Assembly (NCBI RefSeq): GCF_029360805.1
Contig: NZ_JARKNC010000003.1
Location: forward strand, 186,001 to 250,000
DNA: 64,000 bases
Source of the DNA: Daejeonella sp. JGW-45
GTDB taxonomy: Bacteria; Bacteroidota; Bacteroidia; Sphingobacteriales; Sphingobacteriaceae
Reading direction: 5' to 3'
Shown here: in pieces, positions 56,501 to 63,662 of the stretch
Layout of the letters: each line of letters begins with the position of its first letter
Numbering within the stretch: the stretch's first letter is position 1
The notes under the pieces: model-generated
Told to the model about the DNA's origin: nothing
The model's database searches: none
The model's input: only the letters and a program-made list of their open reading frames with translations
Position numbers and translations under genes: made by a program

Positions 56501-56736
56501 TTTTGCATCCCAATAAATGAAAAAATCAAAACACCATTGCCATCGGAAACTGGTATCGAATAACTACCTGTTGTGTTCGTATTTGCACCTATCGAAGTGC
56601 CCTTTAATTTAACACTAACTCCGGGGAGAGTTTCACCACTTCGATCTTTGACAGTACCTGTAATGATGGTTTGTGCAAATCCTTCAAAAGCACAGAGCAT
56701 CAAAAAGGAAACAGAATAAAGTAAAATTTTCTTCAT
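53557..56736 (-). CDS. SusC/RagA-family TonB-linked outer-membrane porin
   Basis: 1059 aa TonB-dependent receptor. Signal peptide ends in 'CAFEGFAQ'. Residues about 22-100 form a carboxypeptidase-regulatory-like domain ('GTVKDRSGETLPGVSVKLKG'). The TonB-box/plug region follows with 'EVVVIGYGSQSRETITTSVS' and 'GPLYVVDGVIRSNINTIDQS', then the 22-strand barrel ending in 'YPIPRNIIFGLNVTL'. It is preceded by a GntR-type operator and promoter at 56763-56809, so it likely starts the long operon (56736 to 32644). Confidence 0.96.
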   Translation of the reverse strand: MKKILLYSVSFLMLCAFEGFAQTIITGTVKDRSGETLPGVSVKLKGTSIGANTNTTGSYSIPVSDGNGVLIFSFIGMQNQEVEISGRKVIDVTLLASLESLQEVVVIGYGSQSRETITTSVSKLDTKVLANVPFSNVASALQGTLSGVRVQTTSGMPGSGPRIIIRGGTSINNPDGAGPLYVVDGVIRSNINTIDQSDVESLQVLKDAAATSIYGARASNGVVIITTKSGKSGKAVIDYKYDLTISDNVEEYDLLSARDYIQFQRLGIYRSATWGNKPAQLAILSSASSAGTGNDLTKNTAYTTQYLNAQNQHKLNEGWQSMPDPIDPTKTIIFDDFDFQNNIYRTGISGNHSISASGGTDKGSFSAGLGYLNNDGIVITTNFKRLNGHINGDFNIKDNLKVFGRLIYSNSQDNNPTSEATFGRSIGLPPTAKYKFEDGTLAPGASSSLGNSEYLLNTVDRRNVGDDLTVAFGAQWKILPGLTFDPQVSLWQVTGDARSFQRAFWNGPLSYVTTRAASSSNSKSLQKQADGVFTYIKSLKDDHNFEAKAGFSYYSTFSSSLSGNGRDAATDLIPTLNASALPVSISSAESEQLIFGYFGRINYDFKQKYLLSVNARYDGASNLGEAYKWGLFPGISLGWNVHKERFWSGLPENLLKLKLRASYGVNGNISGLGPYTAQGQYNVGVRYGGSAAVQNTVIANSELQWEQSKTLDFGLDLGVFNNRVNVVFDVYRRVTDNLLASLSMPHSTGFSSTLTNAGSLENKGVELELNTRIMPGTSNFQWDLGFNVARVSNKILKLPYNGIKNNRIGGVEVWDSKTNSYVWKGGLQEGGTMGDYYTYNMLGVYATDAEAANAPLDNLTPIADKKVYGGDAIIADLDGNKILDTRDQVYAGNMYPKWTGGFSNSFSYKNMGLYIRTDFTAGQTIFNYTNLTMIAQLQGDNGLSKELLQSWQKPGDVSELPVFVYADQQVRNKLYRGAAGTTRFYEKGDFLAIRELTFTYDVPKALLQKAKISALRFNVTGHNLHYFTKYSGLNPEYGGQDNGRYPIPRNIIFGLNVTL

Positions 56737-56762
56737 AACAATGTGGTTTAATAGTTCATTAA

Positions 56763-56809
56763 TAAGTCTTACATATTACAATACTAAACAATATTTTCTT
56801 TTATGCAAA
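56763..56809 (-). promoter_or_regulatory. Promoter and GntR-type operator of the susC operon
   Basis: Minus strand: TTTG (56806-56809), 19 nt, TAGTATTG (56779-56786), then the operator TATGTAAGACTTA (56763-56775) over the start of transcription, 27 bp before the susC ATG. The segment 56758-56811 is nearly identical to 60445-60498 (about six differences in 54 bp), so both sites are bound by the same factor. The remaining gap to 56932 shows nothing further. Confidence 0.78.
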
Positions 56810-56932
56810 TAAAAATGAAAAAATGTAGGACATATTTATCCGTAACTACAAGGAAGGAAAGGATTTGAAATTTATTTCAGACAGAACCAGGTAGAAATAT
56901 TAAAAAGCAAGGCAGGCAAATTAAGAGCGTAC

Positions 56933-58843
56933 CTATCGGATCACCTCCAAATCAATAACAGAAACCCGCTCCGTACGGTTCTTTCTGGAATCAGGCTCTC
57001 CGCTTACCAACCACCATTGCTTATCATTAACCCGTATGAGCGGAGCGGTAGCGGATGGAGTAATTAATTCTCCCGTCTTAATCATTGACATATCATTCAA
57101 ACTTAACACCCAAACGTCTTTATGTACGTTAATCGGTTTGCTATTGTCAGCCCTTCCTGTGATGATAAGATGATCATCATCAATACGCTGGCTAGTCCAG
57201 GCATAACCTTTAAAAGGCAGATCAGCAAGCTTTGTCCATGTATTCGCTTCAGGATCGTAGCGATACGCATCGCTCAGTGCCAGGCCCTCTGATGAACCGC
57301 CCAGCAAATAAAGATATTTCCCATTGGATACCAGCGATGGGAGTATTCTGGCTACGCCGGGAATGGGTTCGACTTCGCGCCAGAGTTCTTTAGTATTCTT
57401 CAAATCAAGAACGAACATTTTAGCCGTGCTCACCCCATCCGCGGATCCACCGGCGACATAGAATTTGTGATTAATAATTGCTCCTGCACCCGAGTGTAAC
57501 GCTAGGGGCAATTTAGGCAGCGGTTTCCATCCTTCCTTCAATGAATTGAGCCGGTAAGCGTCTCCAAAAGCAATCTTCCCATCATCTGTACCCCCCGCGA
57601 AGTAAACTCCGCTATCATCTGAAGCATACATGGAATAAGCCACCGGGTGTGGTAATGCTGGTCCGGATATCCATTTATCCTGATTAAAAAGCACTGCATC
57701 CTTCAGCCAGGTCTTCGTAATCTTGTCTTTGCTCCACGTATTACCTCCAGCTACTATAACCTTCCCCTCTATTTTGCCTCCTATATGGCCCCCCCGTGCC
57801 AGGTTCTCGTCCAGTGATACACCTTTTGTTACTGTAGTGGTGTATTTCATATTCGGACTCAATCCCATCTTTGAAAAGGTTTCACGCATATTTCTTAGTT
57901 CAGGCTCTGCCAGTGTCTCTGGTTTAGGTCTGATAAATCGTTTAGGTCCGCCGAAATATTCAATTGCAGTACTCCAAAGAGCAAAGGAAAACTTCTCCAT
58001 AAAAGGCACATCATATTTCAGTATAATTTCCGTCGCAGTTCTCACATCGTTTTTCTGCATTGCCTGCCAGAATTTTTGCCCGATTGCAGGTGCGTACGTA
58101 TATAGTGTACTATAATAAGCCGGGGAACCGTAGGGATAACCCTGAAGGTACCTTCCATCGTTACCTCCTCCAAAAATTGCAAGCCTGTCGCCAAACAGGA
58201 TTTGCCTGCTGACATAATATGGATAGTCAACATCTTCCTTCATGGCGACAATCGATTTATTCTTCACGAGTTCTGTGAGCAGCTCTACAGAATAAAATCC
58301 ATGCAATATAATGCCCAGTTTCGTTTCCTTCGCAACATCCTGATAAAATTTAACGACGTCTTCAGTACTGGCAGTGTTTGGAAGATCTTTTGGCCTCGAA
58401 ACCTGAACTGCACTGTAACCCAGTAACTCAGCATACCGTACATAATCCATCACATCTTCCCTGTCCCATGCACCTGTTGATGCGATGGTTAAGGCTTTTC
58501 CGTCGACAGCCTTAGCCACAAAACTTGTTAACTCCCTGATCTCCTCATATGACAAAAGATTATATTTGGAATTGCCTGACGTGAGTGTTACTACTCCGCA
58601 GCCATAAGCCAGAGCCGGTTTGATCATATCCTCTATTCCTTTGAAGTCAATCTCGTAAGTCTCGGTAAAAGGCGTAGGAAAGGAAAGGATCGGACCTTTT
58701 AATTTTTCCCTGAACTCCACTGGAGTAAGAAGTTTTCGAGTCGTGACAGACGTACCCTGGGCTTTTGAATCCACGGTCCATGCTGACTGTAATATTATCA
58801 GCATACAGATAGTTAAACGACATTTCCCGGCAAGCTTGTTCAT
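56933..58843 (-). CDS. Secreted fusion: NAL/DHDPS-like domain + Kelch propeller
   Basis: 636 aa from the ATG at 58843, which gives a clean signal ('LTICMLIILQSAWTVDSKAQ') after an AGGGG at about 7 nt. Residues 40-320 have the TIM-barrel aldolase pattern: 'LKGPILSFPTPFTETYEIDF' and the Schiff-base-type Lys202 in 'SIVAMKEDVDY'. GSTGE is 'TSGNSK', and the catalytic Tyr loop reads 'GIILHGFYS', with about seven residues missing. Residues 330-636 form a Kelch propeller with GG turns 'VIVAGGNTW', 'VYFAGGTDDG', 'FYVAGGSADGV', 'LYLLGGSSEG'. It precedes the susC promoter. Both separate domains also occur in this locus. Likely non-aldolase or altered catalysis. Confidence 0.85.
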   Translation of the reverse strand: MNKLAGKCRLTICMLIILQSAWTVDSKAQGTSVTTRKLLTPVEFREKLKGPILSFPTPFTETYEIDFKGIEDMIKPALAYGCGVVTLTSGNSKYNLLSYEEIRELTSFVAKAVDGKALTIASTGAWDREDVMDYVRYAELLGYSAVQVSRPKDLPNTASTEDVVKFYQDVAKETKLGIILHGFYSVELLTELVKNKSIVAMKEDVDYPYYVSRQILFGDRLAIFGGGNDGRYLQGYPYGSPAYYSTLYTYAPAIGQKFWQAMQKNDVRTATEIILKYDVPFMEKFSFALWSTAIEYFGGPKRFIRPKPETLAEPELRNMRETFSKMGLSPNMKYTTTVTKGVSLDENLARGGHIGGKIEGKVIVAGGNTWSKDKITKTWLKDAVLFNQDKWISGPALPHPVAYSMYASDDSGVYFAGGTDDGKIAFGDAYRLNSLKEGWKPLPKLPLALHSGAGAIINHKFYVAGGSADGVSTAKMFVLDLKNTKELWREVEPIPGVARILPSLVSNGKYLYLLGGSSEGLALSDAYRYDPEANTWTKLADLPFKGYAWTSQRIDDDHLIITGRADNSKPINVHKDVWVLSLNDMSMIKTGELITPSATAPLIRVNDKQWWLVSGEPDSRKNRTERVSVIDLEVIR

Positions 58844-58943
58844 GTTGCCCCTTTTCTGCGTTATCATTATTTGTTTCATACGACAGGCGCTGGTGGTCAA
58901 AATCAATGATTAATATTTAGGGTATAGCGGTTGCTGCAGGATT

Positions 58944-60338
58944 TTACAAGCTGAGAGTATATTTATATGAATTCGCATTCCAGGTCTCCTTATTTTCTCC
59001 CAGGCGTGTCAGGTACATTTCTATTTCCTTTGTTTCACGATTTTCAAACAGTGAGAAATTTGAGAACTGAACCAGCTCGGTATCCTTCGCGGGATCACGG
59101 TCATCCAACACTGTGAGCGTACTTTTAATAAAAGATGGTCCCTCCTCATTTACTTCTACTATCTGAAGCGGGTACCTGGGACGATTACCCTTCGGAGGAT
59201 CATTTGTTATGTTTCCAACCCAATAGAGCTTTCCCGTTTTTGAGCTGCGTATTGTTTTGTGTATGGATGCAGGTGAGTAAAACTGTTCGCCTGTATCGTA
59301 GCGCATATCTTTTATTTCACTCCAGGTATGTCCCCCGTCTTTAGAAACTGAAAACCATTTTCTTCCGGGAGATACCGGGGTATCATTCCCCCGCATAATG
59401 AGCATTAAGTTACCGTTCTTTAATTCGCTGAGATCGAGCTCAACCAGTCCGCGTGAGGATATCTTCCTGGGCAGAAATATTGCTTCGGATTTTTTCCAGT
59501 TATAGTTTTGTTTTCCCTTATCCCACGTTCCTATAAAACACATTGCACCGGCAACGTTTCCTTTTCTGTAGTTATTAGGAAAAATAACAGGATACTTTTC
59601 ATCCTCGTCATTTTTATATGGCACCGGCACAGTAGCACTGATCAGGACTGTACCATTTTTCAATGCCAATGCATTTCCAATGTACATTTCATTGGTCCAT
59701 AACCAATCTTTCTTACCCCAGTCTTTCGGATCAAAATCAGGTCCTTCTTCATATTTAAGCTGAAAGGTGTCTCCCCAGGTTTGACCATTATCTTCAGAAA
59801 GCTGATAATATCCATGATCCCAGAAAAGCCGTTCGCCTTTCCATACACTTTTCAAAGCTTCTTCAGGTTTACCCTGAAATATTCTCTGAAAAACAGGTTT
59901 AATTAACCTACCTGAAACAGCGTCAAGCGGCCCGGTTCCTTTTTGACTGGCTCCCCCGCTTTGAGTGAACTGACCGTCGGTTTGTGTCTCTGTCGGGATC
60001 GGGATCCATGGCTTCCAGGTACGTCCGTTATCGTCTGACGTTCGTCCCAATTGCATGATATGCCAGTCGCTTGATTGCATAAATAATAAGGTTTCCTGCC
60101 GGCGCAACCCTGAGCCGATATAGTGCATTCCTGTCATAGGTGCCAGGCTGGCGTCAGGTCCTTTAATATGAACTTCTCTTTTTATCTGGCAGATCGGACC
60201 CCTGGTTATCTTAACCTTGTCCTCTGTTTCAATGACTGCTGCTGAAAGCGATTCCGGCAACAGCCATGACCCAACAAGGGAAGTGATGCCTAGCTGAGAA
60301 CTCTTTTTTAAGAAACTGCGTCTAACTAATGATTTCAT
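58944..60338 (-). CDS. Sialidase-like BNR protein F with Tat-type signal
   Basis: About 464 aa from the ATG at 60338; the frame extends to 60386, but 'KSLVRRSFLKKSSQLGITSL' gives the Tat motif at the start. Asp-boxes: 'TSDDNGRTW', 'LSEDNGQTW' and 'VSKDGGHTW'. It has an acidic insert ('YEEGPDFDPKDWGKKDWLWT') not seen in the other BNR proteins. 'ISSRGLVELDLSELKNGNLM' followed by 'MRGNDTPV' holds a Glu and Arg. It heads the operon segment with the operator at 60450 and is followed by the aldolase-Kelch fusion (100 bp). Confidence 0.82.
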   Translation of the reverse strand: MKSLVRRSFLKKSSQLGITSLVGSWLLPESLSAAVIETEDKVKITRGPICQIKREVHIKGPDASLAPMTGMHYIGSGLRRQETLLFMQSSDWHIMQLGRTSDDNGRTWKPWIPIPTETQTDGQFTQSGGASQKGTGPLDAVSGRLIKPVFQRIFQGKPEEALKSVWKGERLFWDHGYYQLSEDNGQTWGDTFQLKYEEGPDFDPKDWGKKDWLWTNEMYIGNALALKNGTVLISATVPVPYKNDEDEKYPVIFPNNYRKGNVAGAMCFIGTWDKGKQNYNWKKSEAIFLPRKISSRGLVELDLSELKNGNLMLIMRGNDTPVSPGRKWFSVSKDGGHTWSEIKDMRYDTGEQFYSPASIHKTIRSSKTGKLYWVGNITNDPPKGNRPRYPLQIVEVNEEGPSFIKSTLTVLDDRDPAKDTELVQFSNFSLFENRETKEIEMYLTRLGENKETWNANSYKYTLSL

Positions 60339-60449
60339 GTATTTATTTTTTCCTGTGTTATGTTTATTGGCCGTTGAGCTTGTCAATTTTTACGGGCTCT
60401 CACGGTCTGTGATGTTTGCTTCAATTATTTGCTCCCTATTCGTAATTAA

Positions 60450-60496
60450 TAAGTCTTACATATAACAATACTAAACATTATTTTCCGCTATACAAA
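60450..60496 (-). promoter_or_regulatory. Promoter and GntR-type operator upstream of BNR protein F
   Basis: Minus strand: TTTG (60493-60496), 19 nt, TAGTATTG (60466-60473), operator TATGTAAGACTTA (60450-60462). Same spacing and nearly the same sequence as the susC promoter. A leader of about 110 nt follows to the ATG at 60338. Confidence 0.78.
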
Positions 60497-60657
60497 TAAT
60501 CTGTCCGGCGGATTGTCGAAAAGTTTCGAAGGAGTTAATGTTAGATGGATAACGAATTACGCGAAGAAAGAGATTAGACCCGGTATCGATATAAAAAGTA
60601 TCAGATTGTCAAAAGGCTTTACATTTTAAAAAATTAGACATATTAATTTCTAATGAG

Positions 60658-60665
60658 TAATTTTG
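60658..60665 (+). promoter_or_regulatory. -7 box for the GntR regulator gene
   Basis: TAATTTTG is an exact TAnnTTTG match 47 bp upstream of the TTG start at 60712. No clear -33 TTG. Confidence 0.45.
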
Positions 60666-60711
60666 CGCCGAACTCGATTGTGAGTTACGTATCCATTAAT
60701 AAGAAAATACT

Positions 60712-61407
60712 TTGACAGCATTTAAACTTTCCAAAATACGTCCCGTTGAAAGCCTCACTCAAGTAGATAAAATTGAAATCACGTTACAGGAATATTTTCG
60801 GAACGAGAACTTCGCTCCCGGCGATTCTATTCCGAAAGAAGTAGAGCTCGCAGAGGCAATGGGAGTTAGCCGTACAGCTATCAGAGAAGCGATAGCCAGA
60901 TTTAAAACTTTAGGAATAATCGAGTCCCGGAAGAACAGAGGAATGATCTTAACCCGCCCAGATATTTTAAATAATATGCAACGGTTAATGGACCCTCAAT
61001 TACTGCATGGGGACACCATGAAAGAGATATTCGAAATGAGGCTGGTTATAGAAATAGGTTTGGCCGACATTCTTTTTCCCAGAAAGACTGAAGCCGGTTT
61101 AGTTAAGTTAGAACGGATAGTAGAGAGGGAAGAAAAAACGGATAATAAAATCGAAAAGGTAAAATGTGATGTTGAGTTTCATTCCATGCTATATGAAATT
61201 TCGCAGAACGAAACCATTCAACGGTTTCAGAAAATGCTGTTGCCCATATTCGATTACATGGACAATGAATTACATATTAAAAGTCAGATACCGGATGTGG
61301 GATATGCATCACACAGGGTATTGCTCGAGGTATTAAAAAACGGCACCCCTGAAGAATTCAGAAGTAAGATGAAAAATCACTTATTTAATTATTTCGAGAA
61401 GGTATAG
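60712..61407 (+). CDS. GntR-family (FadR/FCD) transcriptional regulator
   Basis: 231 aa. Winged HTH: 'GDSIPKEVELAEAMGVSRTA' with 'IREAIARFKTLGIIESRKNR' at about residues 37-77. FCD ligand-binding domain at about 100-225, with 'FEMRLVIEIGLADIL' and His in 'DVEFHSMLYEISQNE' as possible metal/ligand residues. The start is TTG at 60712, with a stop codon just upstream. FCD regulators respond to carboxylic acids or sugar acids. The 13-mer operators GT-nnn-AC in this window fit its class, so it is the probable regulator of the locus. Confidence 0.88.
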   Translation: MTAFKLSKIRPVESLTQVDKIEITLQEYFRNENFAPGDSIPKEVELAEAMGVSRTAIREAIARFKTLGIIESRKNRGMILTRPDILNNMQRLMDPQLLHGDTMKEIFEMRLVIEIGLADILFPRKTEAGLVKLERIVEREEKTDNKIEKVKCDVEFHSMLYEISQNETIQRFQKMLLPIFDYMDNELHIKSQIPDVGYASHRVLLEVLKNGTPEEFRSKMKNHLFNYFEKV

Positions 61408-61457
61408 AATCAATCCTTTCTGGTAAACACACCAGTTCTTCCTAAGGCCAGCCTCCA

Positions 61458-61479
61458 AAATACCCATATTTGGGTATTT
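61458..61479. promoter_or_regulatory. Perfect 9+9-bp palindrome upstream of a lipoprotein
   Basis: AAATACCCA, 4-nt spacer, TGGGTATTT; arms are exact. It lies about 52 bp before the ATG at 61532, where an operator would sit. It is unlike the GntR-type operator, so a separate DNA-binding protein is implied. Confidence 0.55.
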
Positions 61480-61531
61480 GCATCATGCATTTTGCCGCAT
61501 AGTTTTGATGGATCATTCATCCTAAATCATT

Positions 61532-62290
61532 ATGCGAAAAATCCTTATCACACTTTGTATTGCGTTTGTTCTAGTCGCCTGCGAAAAGCAGGATGCTGCC
61601 AACTCCCGCGAAGACAAGATACTGACATGCGGATCTTCCCTGACCGCTCCCTTCCAGTGTATATCGGCCGCTGGCAAATCAACCTTAACTACCACGAAGA
61701 TCCCCGAACTTTACGGTTACTGGGATTCCGACGATTTTGATTTTTGTGTAAATTATAAGAGCGATGGAACAGGTACAATTACCTTTAAACCTTCAGGATT
61801 GTCAAAGGGTTCAACTCAGAAAATCAAGTGGGGAGCGATGGTGAACTCGAAAGGCGAACTGGTGCTGTCAAATGCCGGAACGATCTATATCGCCCACGAA
61901 AGTCTCGAAGGCTCTCTTGACCCTCAAATTGCCCTTATGAGCTTCAAGCAATCTACCAAACAATGGTGGGGCTTCGACCTGAGATCAGTCAGCTCATGCC
62001 CGACCGTATCGGGTGGCGGAACTCCGGGAACCGGAGGTAACGGTAACATTATATTTTATACTAAATCCGATCTTGGCTGCGGCAGTATTAAGGTGACGAT
62101 CAATGGTCAAACCGGCACTATAAATCAATACTTCAGCAGCGGGGCTCCGGCATGCGGGAATAATGGCGGAGCGAACTTTAGTCTCCCGGCCGGAAATTAT
62201 ACCTTTACAGCAGAATGTACCAATTATAAATGGACGTCCACACCGGTTACCATTACCGCCGGCCAGTGTTTCAAAATGGAACTTAAGTAA
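61532..62290 (+). CDS. Putative lipoprotein of unknown function
   Basis: 252 aa. A signal peptide and lipobox 'IAFVLVACEKQ' (Cys at residue 17). Two parts: residues about 30-160 with 'ELYGYWDSDDFDFCVNYKSD' and 'GTGTITFKPSGL', and a Gly-rich linker ('TVSGGGTPGTGGNGN') to a Cys-containing beta domain 'LGCGSIKVTINGQTGTINQY' and 'LPAGNYTFTAECTNYKW'. The second looks like a small beta-sandwich. Six or more Cys residues suggest disulfides. Preceded by a 9+9-bp palindrome and followed by a terminator; not obviously part of the sugar locus. Confidence 0.78.
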   Translation: MRKILITLCIAFVLVACEKQDAANSREDKILTCGSSLTAPFQCISAAGKSTLTTTKIPELYGYWDSDDFDFCVNYKSDGTGTITFKPSGLSKGSTQKIKWGAMVNSKGELVLSNAGTIYIAHESLEGSLDPQIALMSFKQSTKQWWGFDLRSVSSCPTVSGGGTPGTGGNGNIIFYTKSDLGCGSIKVTINGQTGTINQYFSSGAPACGNNGGANFSLPAGNYTFTAECTNYKWTSTPVTITAGQCFKMELK

Positions 62291-62314
62291 TTCGGAGAAT
62301 TTTAACTTAAAGAA

Positions 62315-62350
62315 GGTGACGATTTGAATAGAAGTCGTCACCCTTTTTTA
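62315..62350 (+). terminator. Terminator after the 61532 lipoprotein
   Basis: GGTGACGA pairs with TCGTCACC (62335-62342) across a 12-nt loop and is followed by T6 within 62344-62349. The rest of the gap to 62503 shows no feature. Confidence 0.82.
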
Positions 62351-62503
62351 TTTCAAATAGGTTTCATTTGTACCTTCTTCGTTTTTTCTTCGTCTCCAAC
62401 CCCATTTTAACTACCGTCAGGGCAATAATAGACGAAGTAGGTACGAACGAGAACACTAGAAGGTGGTTTGCTTGTGCCTGGCTGATAAAATTTGGATGCA
62501 AAG

Positions 62504-63088
62504 CTAATTCGTAGAGTCACCACGAAAAGCACGCGAAGGCACCAGTCTGTAGTCTGCGTCACTGATACCTTTTACTCCCCGCGGCTTTTTCCTTGTTATA
62601 ACCGTATCTGCCGGCCTGGGTAGCGCCAGCGGTTGTTCTGTTACTTTCTGCACAGGTTCATTCTTTAGAGTTTTATGAGCTGGAAGTTGTTCAGGTTCTC
62701 TTATTTCAGAAGTAATTTTTTCGGAAACAACGACTGGCTTGCTAGCGTTAACTTTGATTGGAGGTGTTGTATGATCTGGAGTCGTCTCCTTATTTTTTAA
62801 AGGCTGTTCGTGCCGGATTACCGGCGGTTCGTGTTCTAGATCTTTTTCCCTTTCTGGGTTCTGTTTTGAAATAAATATATAGATAATAATCGCTATAAAA
62901 AGTGTCAACAGGCCCCCGCCTATCCACCAGTTGGAATTATTTAAACCACCCGAACCCGATGAATTATTTGGCATCTCTATGTTTAACTGGTGTTCAATAG
63001 TGGCCCAGATAGCATCCGCCTGATCAGGCACAGGCAGTTCCTGCAGTTTTTGAGCGATCAATTGTTCGTATGTGGTTGGTTGACTCAT
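62504..63088 (-). CDS. Single-pass membrane partner of the sigma factor (probable anti-sigma)
   Basis: About 194 aa from the ATG at 63088, which overlaps the sigma stop by 4 bp (ATGA). Cytosolic residues 1-60 ('LIAQKLQELPVPDQADAIWA', 'TIEHQLNIEMP'), a transmembrane helix 'WWIGGGLLTLFIAIIIYIFI' at about 55-74, and a long Pro/Lys/Glu-rich periplasmic tail without recognisable domain. Short cytosolic helix plus membrane span and translational coupling to a sigma factor suggest an anti-sigma role (inference). No zinc-binding motif seen. Confidence 0.7.
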   Translation of the reverse strand: MSQPTTYEQLIAQKLQELPVPDQADAIWATIEHQLNIEMPNNSSGSGGLNNSNWWIGGGLLTLFIAIIIYIFISKQNPEREKDLEHEPPVIRHEQPLKNKETTPDHTTPPIKVNASKPVVVSEKITSEIREPEQLPAHKTLKNEPVQKVTEQPLALPRPADTVITRKKPRGVKGISDADYRLVPSRAFRGDSTN

Positions 63089-63633
63089 ACCGAGTTTAAG
63101 TATTCTATTTTTTGTTGCAATGCTTTTCGGGCTTCGCTCAAGTGCCATTTACTGGTTCCTTCGCTTATGCCCAGGGCTTCCGCAATCTCTTTATGCTTAT
63201 AACCCTCTACCGCGTACAAAACAAACACGGCATGAGTGGCGGGGGGAAGTTTCTGGATCATGGTCATTATTTCACTTGCATTTAAACGATCCAGGGCGGC
63301 ATTATCAATAGCAGGTTCGGCAACGGTCTCAATCTCCAGATTATCTATAAACCGGTTTCTTGACTTAATATGATCAAGGCCTTCATTGATAACGATCCGC
63401 TTTACCCAGGAATAGATGGTCCCTTTACTTTCATCGAACGTATGGATATGTTTAAATATGCGTACAAAAGCATGACTTAGAATATCCGCGGCATCAAGCT
63501 CATCTCTTGAATAACGCATAGCAGCAGACATAGCAAATTTGTAGAGCATGCGGTAAAGCACTTCCTGGGCTCTCCGGTCGTTACTCCGGCAGCCTTCTAA
63601 GATCAGCTTTATTTCTGCTTCCTGTTTGGTCAC
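63085..63633 (-). CDS. ECF-type RNA polymerase sigma factor
   Basis: 182 aa. Region 2 at about residues 25-95 ('ELDAADILSHAFVRIFKHIH' with 'GTIYSWVKRIVINEGLDHIK'), region 4 at about 120-175 ('LPPATHAVFVLYAVEGYKHK', 'EIAEALGISEGTSKWHLSEA'). The only start is GTG at 63633. Followed by its membrane partner with a 4-bp overlap. Related in layout, not in sequence, to the pair at 3051-4717. Confidence 0.92.
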   Translation of the reverse strand: MTKQEAEIKLILEGCRSNDRRAQEVLYRMLYKFAMSAAMRYSRDELDAADILSHAFVRIFKHIHTFDESKGTIYSWVKRIVINEGLDHIKSRNRFIDNLEIETVAEPAIDNAALDRLNASEIMTMIQKLPPATHAVFVLYAVEGYKHKEIAEALGISEGTSKWHLSEARKALQQKIEYLNSV

Positions 63634-63662
63634 TATTTCAACGCTATGATAGTTCCGTGTCT

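Larger units (their letters stand above)
60339..60711. other. Divergent regulatory region of the catabolic locus
   Basis: This 373-bp non-coding stretch separates the minus-strand BNR gene F and the plus-strand GntR gene. It holds the operator/promoter at 60450-60496 for the minus side and TAATTTTG (60658-60665) for the plus side, with a 6+6-bp inverted repeat ATTAGA/TCTAAT (60633-60654) just upstream. No gene or RNA was recognised. Confidence 0.6.

Noticed and set aside
28510-61407. Calling the locus a sialic-acid (nan) operon outright
   Set aside because: NanE, NanK, NagA and NagB are missing and the BNR proteins lack FRIP; only a likeness can be claimed.
61492-61740. 82-aa plus-strand frame overlapping the lipoprotein start
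   Set aside because: The lipoprotein frame has a lipobox and runs to a terminator; this one is out of phase with it.
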